Origin: Chloroflexota bacterium
Lineage (GTDB): Bacteria; Chloroflexota; Limnocylindria; Limnocylindrales; CSP1-4
Direction: 5' to 3'
DNA: 11,266 nucleotides
Assembly (NCBI GenBank): GCA_016200675.1
Contig: JACQEH010000026.1
Span: forward strand, 1-11,266
Shown in pieces: positions 7,186-11,266 of the stretch; position 1 is the stretch's first letter; every line of letters begins with the position of its first letter. A model generated the notes under the pieces. It was not told the DNA's origin. It saw only the letters and a program-made list of their open reading frames with translations, and ran no database searches. The position numbers and the translations under genes were made by a program.

Positions 7186-7201
7186 TACCCCTGGGGGGTA
7201 T
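7185..7201. promoter_or_regulatory. CsoR/CstR-type operator-like dyad ATACCCC-TGG-GGGGTAT
   Basis: Exact 7-bp arms ATACCCC (7185-7191) and GGGGTAT (7195-7201) with a 3-base centre. The family of CsoR (copper), RcnR (nickel/cobalt) and CstR (persulfide) repressors binds sites of the general form TACCC...GGGTA, which this matches. No CsoR-family gene or metal or sulfur transport gene is visible nearby, so the regulator and target are unassigned. Confidence 0.45.
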
Positions 7202-7230
7202 AGCGAGGATTCGGCGCCTGGGTCGGGGTG

Positions 7231-7250
7231 CAGAGTGTCATCAGAGTGTC
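7231..7250 (+). repeat. Nine-base direct repeat CAGAGTGTC with an 11-base period
   Basis: CAGAGTGTC occurs at 7231-7239 and again at 7242-7250, separated by AT, one helical turn apart. It lies between the dyads and the zinc-ribbon gene start at 7338. It could be a tandem activator site. It could also be chance. Confidence 0.4.
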
Positions 7251-7337
7251 CTCTCCGATGTGGCCGACTTCACGGTCGGCGAGCCACCTGTCGAACGGGT
7301 GCCGCGCTGGAAGCGCTGACGTCAACGGGAGGGCAAC

Positions 7338-7740
7338 TTGGGTTCTCGAGCCGGCTATGTCTGCCGATCGTGCGGAACGCACCGCTCCGTTGACCGCGGG
7401 GGCGGGTTCGTCTTCGACATGCTCCACTGCGACCAGTGCGGATTGGCGACGAGCCTCTCCCACCAAGACCTTGGTGACATCCGCCTGCGGTTCGTGAAGG
7501 GCCTGAAGGTCCCATACGCCGTGGCGCGGGCCGCCATGGATGCGCGGATCCAGGCCGAATATCCAGGCGAACCACTGAGCGATGTCGAGTACCACGCCGC
7601 GGCCGAGGCAACGCTCGATCCGTGCAGCTGTGGCGGCCGCTTCCTTTACGCCGGCCCCGGCTCGATGCCCCGCAGAGAGGGGTCGACATCCGAGAGTGGG
7701 ACGTGGACCCGACGGCGGGGCACATGTTCTATGACGGAGC
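7338..7740 (+). pseudogene. Zinc-ribbon protein gene with internal frameshift or small deletion
   Basis: The TTG start at 7338 is supported by GGGAGGG four bases upstream. The first 104 residues look genuine: CRSC (Cys9/Cys12) and LHCDQC (Cys31/Cys34) form one zinc-binding pair, and DPCSCGGRFLY (Cys96/Cys98) opens a second. The matching second CxxC never appears. After about 7650 the frame turns into Arg/Ser/Thr-rich sequence (REGSTSESGTWTRRR), while another frame carries DIREWDVDPTAGHMFYD, which reads like the true C-terminus. A deletion removing the last zinc-binding cysteines and changing frame between about 7650 and 7685 explains this. The shift makes the frame run directly into the next gene, giving an apparent 242-residue fusion ending at 8066. 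Function is unknown; a small zinc-binding protein is inferred. Confidence 0.5.
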
Positions 7741-8066
7741 ACCCTGCTTCCTTCCGGCGGCTCTCGGAATTCGAGGCACTCCGCGCCCTCTATGTCGACT
7801 TCGAAGGCAAGAAGGGCAAGCCCCCCGTCCTCCTCGGCGTCCATCGGCGAGGTCAGGGCGCGAAGCCGTACGTGCATATCCACATCCTCGACGGGGCATT
7901 CGCCGGACCAAGCGATCCGACGGTGTCGCTGAGGGAGAGCGTCGAGAACGTTGTCGCGCGAGCCGAGCATGGCGATCGACGCATCGTCTCGAATGGATCG
8001 GCGGGAGTGGACCGCCGGACCTTGGGGACTTCTACGACGCTGTCAATGAGGTCACCAGGCTTGTGA
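7731..8066 (+). CDS. Truncated hypothetical protein, possible RNase H-like fold start
   Basis: From ATG 7731 (MTEHPASFRRLSEFEALRAL) this gives 111 residues. ALYVDFEG followed by KPPVLLGV (about residues 20-40) resembles the first strands of RNase H-like nuclease domains, where an acidic residue in D-F-E is catalytic. VVARAEHGDRRIVS (about 75-90) would be a later helix and strand. After DRRIVS, at about 7992, the expected continuation is lost. The frame continues with low-complexity Ser/Thr/Arg residues to TGA 8064-8066, and another frame carries a protein-like piece, LGDFYDAVNEVTRLVRQMPW, at about 8022-8081. The gene is thus probably cut off by a second deletion. It overlaps the shifted tail of the zinc-ribbon gene, and the two were probably co-transcribed. 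The RNase H link is a guess from motif shape only. Confidence 0.4.
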   Translation: MTEHPASFRRLSEFEALRALYVDFEGKKGKPPVLLGVHRRGQGAKPYVHIHILDGAFAGPSDPTVSLRESVENVVARAEHGDRRIVSNGSAGVDRRTLGTSTTLSMRSPGL

Positions 8067-8174
8067 GGCAAATGCCGTGGCGAATGCGCCCAGCCTCGAA
8101 CTACTCGCGGAGAACCGCGACAAAGACGGTGGAGGTTCACGGAAGCGGCTCGATCTTCGACTCGTCCGGGTCGT

Positions 8175-8678
8175 TCAGCGATCGATGTCCAGACAGGCAA
8201 GGGCGGCACAATCCGGCTTCGCGTTCGCCAGCCAGGCGTCGTAGATCCGCGCGAAACCGTCATGGGCGTCGACGACCGGATCGCCGCCGTAGTGCCCACA
8301 GGCGACATTGCCCATCGTGACTTCGCAATGTTCATGCGTCGCTACGTCATAGGCGGCGAGGAAGTGTTCCTCGTCGTGACGATGGAACGCGCGGCGGTAG
8401 TCGAGCTCGTGATGGCGTAGCTCGAACTGGTAGTCGGATCGCTCGTAGTGGCCCTGGCCGATCGACCGCCAGCGCTCGAAGATGTCCATATCGACCGGAG
8501 CCGATCGCCGGCGGGCAGGGGGCTGGCACTCGAGGTCGATGACCAGCGAGCCATCGGGTTCGCGCCCGAGCTCGATCTCGTCCTTGTTGTTCGGCGGAAG
8601 CACCGTTACCGCCATCCACTCGATCTCTTCGACGAGATCAGCGAGATAGCTCAAGAGCTCGTCAGCGGTGGCGATCAA
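8175..8678 (-). CDS. Unrecognised His-rich 167-residue protein, second gene of HTH operon
   Basis: No family is assigned. The N-terminal half (ELLSYLADLVEEIEWMAVTV, then DGSLVIDLECQPPARR) looks like a small alpha/beta fold. The C-terminal half is rich in His, Asp and Glu (RHHELDYRRAFHRHDEEHFL, THEHCE, CGHYGG), ligands that could bind a metal, with two nearby Cys. It starts at TTG 8678, overlapping the TGA (8675-8677) of the upstream helix-turn-helix gene, and has no ribosome-binding site of its own, so translation is probably coupled. There is no signal peptide or membrane segment, so it is likely cytosolic. A regulator-effector or toxin-antitoxin-like pair is possible from the arrangement alone; nothing in the sequence proves toxicity or catalysis. 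The frame appears complete, with stop at 8175-8177. Confidence 0.7.
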   Translation of the reverse strand: MIATADELLSYLADLVEEIEWMAVTVLPPNNKDEIELGREPDGSLVIDLECQPPARRRSAPVDMDIFERWRSIGQGHYERSDYQFELRHHELDYRRAFHRHDEEHFLAAYDVATHEHCEVTMGNVACGHYGGDPVVDAHDGFARIYDAWLANAKPDCAALACLDIDR

Positions 8679-8941
8679 CGCGCGACAAGACGACGCGCTT
8701 GCGGGAACGGTTCGCCCTCGCCTACGGCCACGATGCGCCGAGCCGGAGCGATTGACACCGACCGCCGATGCGGCCGATAGCCCTCGCGCCAGAGATCAAA
8801 GGCGGCGATCGGGATCCGTGTGATGCGGGGCGAGATGCGCAAAGCCGGCAGGTCCCCGCGATTGATGAGGTCGAGCACAGCGTCGTCACTGATCGCCAGG
8901 ATGGCGGCCGCCTCGCGCGGCGTGTAGTAGAGCTTGTTCAT
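8675..8941 (-). CDS. Excisionase/MerR-type helix-turn-helix DNA-binding protein
   Basis: Small cytosolic DNA-binding protein of 88 residues. Residues 5-52 (YTPREAAAILAISDDAVLDL, then INRGDLPALRI and RIPIAAFDLW) follow the HTH_17/excisionase pattern: a Tyr-Thr-x-x-Glu-Ala-Ala opening helix, a recognition helix ending INRGDLPA, and the closing RIP...LW strand-helix. The C-terminal part (RRSVSIAPARRIVAV) is basic. ATG 8941 has GAGG at a 7-base spacing, and a near-consensus promoter lies 27 bases and more upstream. Its stop overlaps the start of the next gene, so the pair is one operon. Proteins of this class act as recombination directionality factors, small regulators or antitoxins. No integrase or att site is visible in the window, so a regulator of its own operon is the more likely role. 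Confidence 0.85.
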   Translation of the reverse strand: MNKLYYTPREAAAILAISDDAVLDLINRGDLPALRISPRITRIPIAAFDLWREGYRPHRRSVSIAPARRIVAVGEGEPFPQARRLVAR

Positions 8942-8967
8942 GATATTGCCTCGTCAGCGGTGTTACG

Positions 8968-8995
8968 AAGATACCGCTCATGCCGAGAAAGTCAA
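8968..8995 (-). promoter_or_regulatory. Near-consensus sigma-A promoter of the HTH operon
   Basis: Minus-strand TTGACT (8995-8990) and TATCTT (8973-8968) are separated by 16 bases. Transcription would begin near 8961, about 20 bases before ATG 8941, leaving room for the GAGG ribosome-binding site. It is the best promoter match in the window. Confidence 0.65.
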
Positions 8996-9286
8996 GCCGC
9001 GACCCCGGCCCGGCTGGCTGTGGATCCCGCGTGGTGGGATCGGCGCTTCAGCGAGGAGGTCCATGAAAAGGGTCACGTCGTCGTCCATCCGCCAAGTGTG
9101 CGACCGAATCGCCTCGCGTGGGCAAGGGGGCGCGTGGGGGGCCGCCGTCCGCGCGAGCGGGACGTCCGCGGCCCGTGGTCCGCGCGCCAGGACAGCGTCG
9201 CGACAGCGTCGGGATGGCGTCGGGGGTAGCGTTCGTGATGCGATCGCCGATCAACAGGCGATGCTCGCCGGGGAGGAGCTCGTGCC
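8996..9286. other. Intergenic region with no convincing gene
   Basis: Between the HTH operon promoter and the 73-residue ORF I find no protein-like frame. Visible items are a perfect hairpin GATCCC (9023-9028)/GGGATC (9036-9041), and a ten-base direct repeat GACAGCGTCG at 9191-9200 and 9202-9211. A short frame from ATG 9063 follows a GAGGAGGT but has the composition of a chance frame. No tRNA or riboswitch was recognised. Confidence 0.5.
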
Positions 9287-9508
9287 GTGGCCGATCGGAC
9301 GCTCGTCGTGACGGAGGAGGCCGTGGCCGTCATCGACCGGATCCTGCGCCGCTCGATCGCCGCCGACGCGATCGAGATCCGGCGCCTCACCACCCTGGGC
9401 TCGGCCTATTTCGATCGGCCCGCCGGGCGCGACGTCGACCGCGAGCTCACCGCGACGAAGCTCCAGCGGGAGGTCGCCGAGGACCTCCTTCGCCAGCTGG
9501 GCCGCTGA
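9287..9508 (+). CDS. Small hypothetical protein, 73 residues
   Basis: The GTG start at 9287 has GGGAGGAG at an 8-base spacing, good support for translation. The protein begins VADRTLVVTEEAVAVIDRIL and is mainly charged and helical, with a second helix near the end (ELTATKLQREVAEDLLRQLG, about 53-72). It has no Cys, no membrane segment and no motif that I recognise. It converges on the ABC permease gene and ends 49 bases before it. A small cytosolic regulator or structural protein is possible, but no function is proposed. Confidence 0.6.
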   Translation: MADRTLVVTEEAVAVIDRILRRSIAADAIEIRRLTTLGSAYFDRPAGRDVDRELTATKLQREVAEDLLRQLGR

Positions 9509-9548
9509 TTCCCGATCGGGTGCCGCCGGTCCGCCGTCGTGTCGGGAA
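9509..9548. terminator. Dyad between convergent genes (possible bidirectional terminator)
   Basis: TTCCCGA (9509-9515) and TCGGGAA (9542-9548) are exact inverted repeats around a 26-base loop, directly after the TGA of the 73-residue ORF and before the permease stop at 9558. An inner palindrome CCCGATCGGG (9511-9520) competes with it. The absence of a T-run keeps confidence low. Confidence 0.25.
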
Positions 9549-9557
9549 CGGCTCCGC

Positions 9558-11255
9558 CTAGCGGCTGACGTCCCGCCTGGCGATCCCCCAGCCCGCAACG
9601 GCGACGCCCCCGACCGCGAGGACGGCGCTCGCGATCATGCCCGGCCAGTCCCACGTCCCGATCATCGGCTGGCCCAGGTGCGAGCTCAGGGCGAGCTGAT
9701 GGACCCAGTCCGGCCACTTCAGGGCCGGGGCGATGATGTCGATGAGGAACGTGACGATCACGATCCCGGCGACGGTCTCGCCCGCGATCGAGGTGCTGAC
9801 GAGGCCGCCCACGGCCATGCCGATCCCGGCCAGCGCCGCCGCGTAGAGGCCCAGGACCGCGGTCCCCACGATCGGCGTGGCGACATCGCCGCCGGCGAGC
9901 GCTGACCCGATCCCGATCCCCGTCGCGATGACCGCGGTCATGGCCGCGATGGCGGCGAGGACGCCGACGCCGCTGGCCGCGGCCCAGCGAGCCCGCGACA
10001 TCGGTGTCGTCAGGAGCATCTCCAGGCGCCCGCCGGTCTCATCCGACGCCCAGCCGTTGACCAGGGTCGAGGCGGCGAAGCCGACGAGGATGAAGCCGAA
10101 GGTGATGAAGGCGAGCTCGAGGAACGCGCCGGCGCCGGTCAGGTCGATGTTCGGGAAGATCGACTGCCAGATCTGGCGCGTCTCCGGCGAGAGGTTGGCG
10201 AGGGCGCTGGACAGGGACAGCGACGCGGCCCCGAAGATGAACCCCATGAGGCCCACCCCGATTCCCCATGCCACGGCCAGGGGCAGGCGCTCCCCAAACG
10301 ATCGGCCGGTGGGTCCCCGGAGGCCGAGAACAGTCTCGGGCACCGACGGCGTCGGGATGCGGCTGGTGACGCCGATGTCCCGCCGGGCGAAGAGCTCGAT
10401 CCCGACGGCGAACAGGACGACGGCGAGGAGAGCGCCCGGGATCAGCGACGGCCAGTCGAAGACGCCGCCGAGGGGCTGGTGGTGGGCCGTCCAGCCGAAC
10501 CACGTCAGGTTGGCGGGCCCGGCGAAGACCGGCACCGCGGCCTGGTAACCGTTGACGAAGTAGCCCACGACGGCGACCGCTCCGGCGATCGCGGCCGAGC
10601 CGCCGCGCCCGACGATGGGCGCGAGGGCGAAGGCAAGCGCGCCCGAAGCCAGGGCTACGACGCCGACCCACGCCCCGAAGGCGACCGCCGAGGCGACCGA
10701 GATCTCGTCCCCGGGGAGCGTCGCGAAGAGCCGCCCGGCACCCCACGCAGAGATGGCCGTCACGACCACCACGATCGCCATCCCGGTGAGATGGGCGGCG
10801 AGCTTCTCGAGCGCGATGCGACGCATCCCGAGGCGGGTCGTGGCCACGAACTCGAGGCTCCCCCGCCGCGCCTCGGCGGCCAGGGTGCCGGACAGGGCGA
10901 GGATCGACCAGAGGGCCGCGGTCAGGCCGAGCGAGCCGCCGGTCTTCCAGGCGATCGAGCCCCCGAGCGTCTCGATGCTGGCGGGGAATGGGTTGCCGTA
11001 CACCCCGGACATGGCCGGCGGCAGGCTCTTGACGAGGTTCGCGAGGTCGATCCGGGACTTGACCGTGTTGTAGGCCTCGCCGAATGCGGCGCCCCCGCTC
11101 AGGAGGAAGGCGGCGAGCATCCCGGCGACGATGATCACCGCGAGGCGCGAGTCCCGGAGCGTCTTGGCATAAACGGTACCGAGGCCGTAGATCCGGCTCA
11201 GGGCGGAGGTCGCCGTCCGCGCGCCCGATGGCGCCGGAGCGGCCTGCGCGGTCAT
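9558..11255 (-). CDS. ABC-2 type exporter permease, double-length (polyketide-antibiotic exporter-like)
   Basis: Integral membrane permease of 565 residues, resembling the double-length ABC-2 exporters of the TnrB3/COG3559 type. These work with a separate ATP-binding subunit to export hydrophobic compounds or confer drug tolerance. About twelve hydrophobic segments fall in two halves. Each half has a coupling-type cytosolic loop: EARRGSLEFVATTRLGMRRI at about 128-147, and DETGGRLEMLLTTPMSRARW at about 412-431. This internal duplication is typical of the family. The N-terminus (MTAQAAPAPSGARTATSALS) is a soluble leader before the first segment (about 38-58). ATG 11255 follows GAGG at a 7-base spacing, close to the window edge. 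The ATPase gene is expected upstream, beyond 11266, but is not seen. Substrate is not deducible. The frame is complete, with TAG at 9558-9560. Confidence 0.82.
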   Translation of the reverse strand: MTAQAAPAPSGARTATSALSRIYGLGTVYAKTLRDSRLAVIIVAGMLAAFLLSGGAAFGEAYNTVKSRIDLANLVKSLPPAMSGVYGNPFPASIETLGGSIAWKTGGSLGLTAALWSILALSGTLAAEARRGSLEFVATTRLGMRRIALEKLAAHLTGMAIVVVVTAISAWGAGRLFATLPGDEISVASAVAFGAWVGVVALASGALAFALAPIVGRGGSAAIAGAVAVVGYFVNGYQAAVPVFAGPANLTWFGWTAHHQPLGGVFDWPSLIPGALLAVVLFAVGIELFARRDIGVTSRIPTPSVPETVLGLRGPTGRSFGERLPLAVAWGIGVGLMGFIFGAASLSLSSALANLSPETRQIWQSIFPNIDLTGAGAFLELAFITFGFILVGFAASTLVNGWASDETGGRLEMLLTTPMSRARWAAASGVGVLAAIAAMTAVIATGIGIGSALAGGDVATPIVGTAVLGLYAAALAGIGMAVGGLVSTSIAGETVAGIVIVTFLIDIIAPALKWPDWVHQLALSSHLGQPMIGTWDWPGMIASAVLAVGGVAVAGWGIARRDVSR

Positions 11256-11266
11256 GCCGGCACCTC

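Noticed and set aside
9023..9041. GATCCC/GGGATC hairpin as terminator or attachment site
   Set aside because: It is six base pairs only, with no T-run, no second copy in the window and no integrase gene. Chance is likely in GC-rich sequence.
9063..9311. 82-residue ORF from ATG 9063 after GAGGAGGT
   Set aside because: The ribosome-binding site is only about three bases from the ATG, the product is Arg/Ser/Gly/Ala-rich without structure, and it overlaps the better supported 73-residue ORF.
1..11266. CRISPR array, insertion sequence or prophage
   Set aside because: No regularly spaced repeats, transposase, integrase or phage structural proteins were seen. The only excisionase-like gene stands alone with its unknown partner.

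Overview
The window is a high-GC bacterial chromosome segment with short intergenic gaps and mostly minus-strand genes. Codon use, a dnaG-rpoD gene pair, a primary sigma factor with a long insert between regions 1.2 and 2, and a 471-residue class II aldolase best suggest an uncultured Chloroflexota lineage of the Limnocylindria/Ellin6529 type. A high-GC actinobacterial relative is the alternative. This placement rests on family resemblance from memory; no search was run.

Layout. 1-206 has no convincing gene. Minus-strand genes follow: a class II (metal-dependent) aldolase (207-1622), a four-helix membrane protein (1760-2254) and a secretion-ATPase-like protein without a recognisable P-loop (2412-3221). 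A plus-strand GNAT acetyltransferase remnant (3293-3589) keeps both ends but has lost its middle. The minus-strand replication/transcription pair is next: dnaG primase (5090-7102) and rpoD (3577-5084), five bases apart. The rpoD reading frame is broken at about 4146, and sigma regions 2.1, 2.2 and early 2.3 are missing.

The gap between dnaG and the plus-strand genes (7103-7337) is rich in dyads: a perfect 23-bp palindrome, a TTGACAAG/CTTGTCAA dyad, and a site shaped like a CsoR/CstR operator. It leads into a zinc-ribbon gene (7338 onward) with an apparent frameshift and a truncated gene with a possible RNase H-like start (7731-8066). On the minus strand is a small two-gene operon (8941 to 8175): an excisionase-type helix-turn-helix protein, translationally coupled to an unrecognised His-rich 167-residue protein, with a near-consensus promoter. 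A 73-residue plus-strand ORF (9287-9508) and a 565-residue ABC-2 exporter permease (9558-11255, minus) end the window.

The main points for a second look are (1) several deletion-like scars in separate genes, including the normally essential rpoD, which could be assembly errors or real decay; (2) the operator-like dyads ahead of dnaG-rpoD; and (3) the HTH/His-rich protein operon. No convincing new defence or biosynthetic system was recognised.
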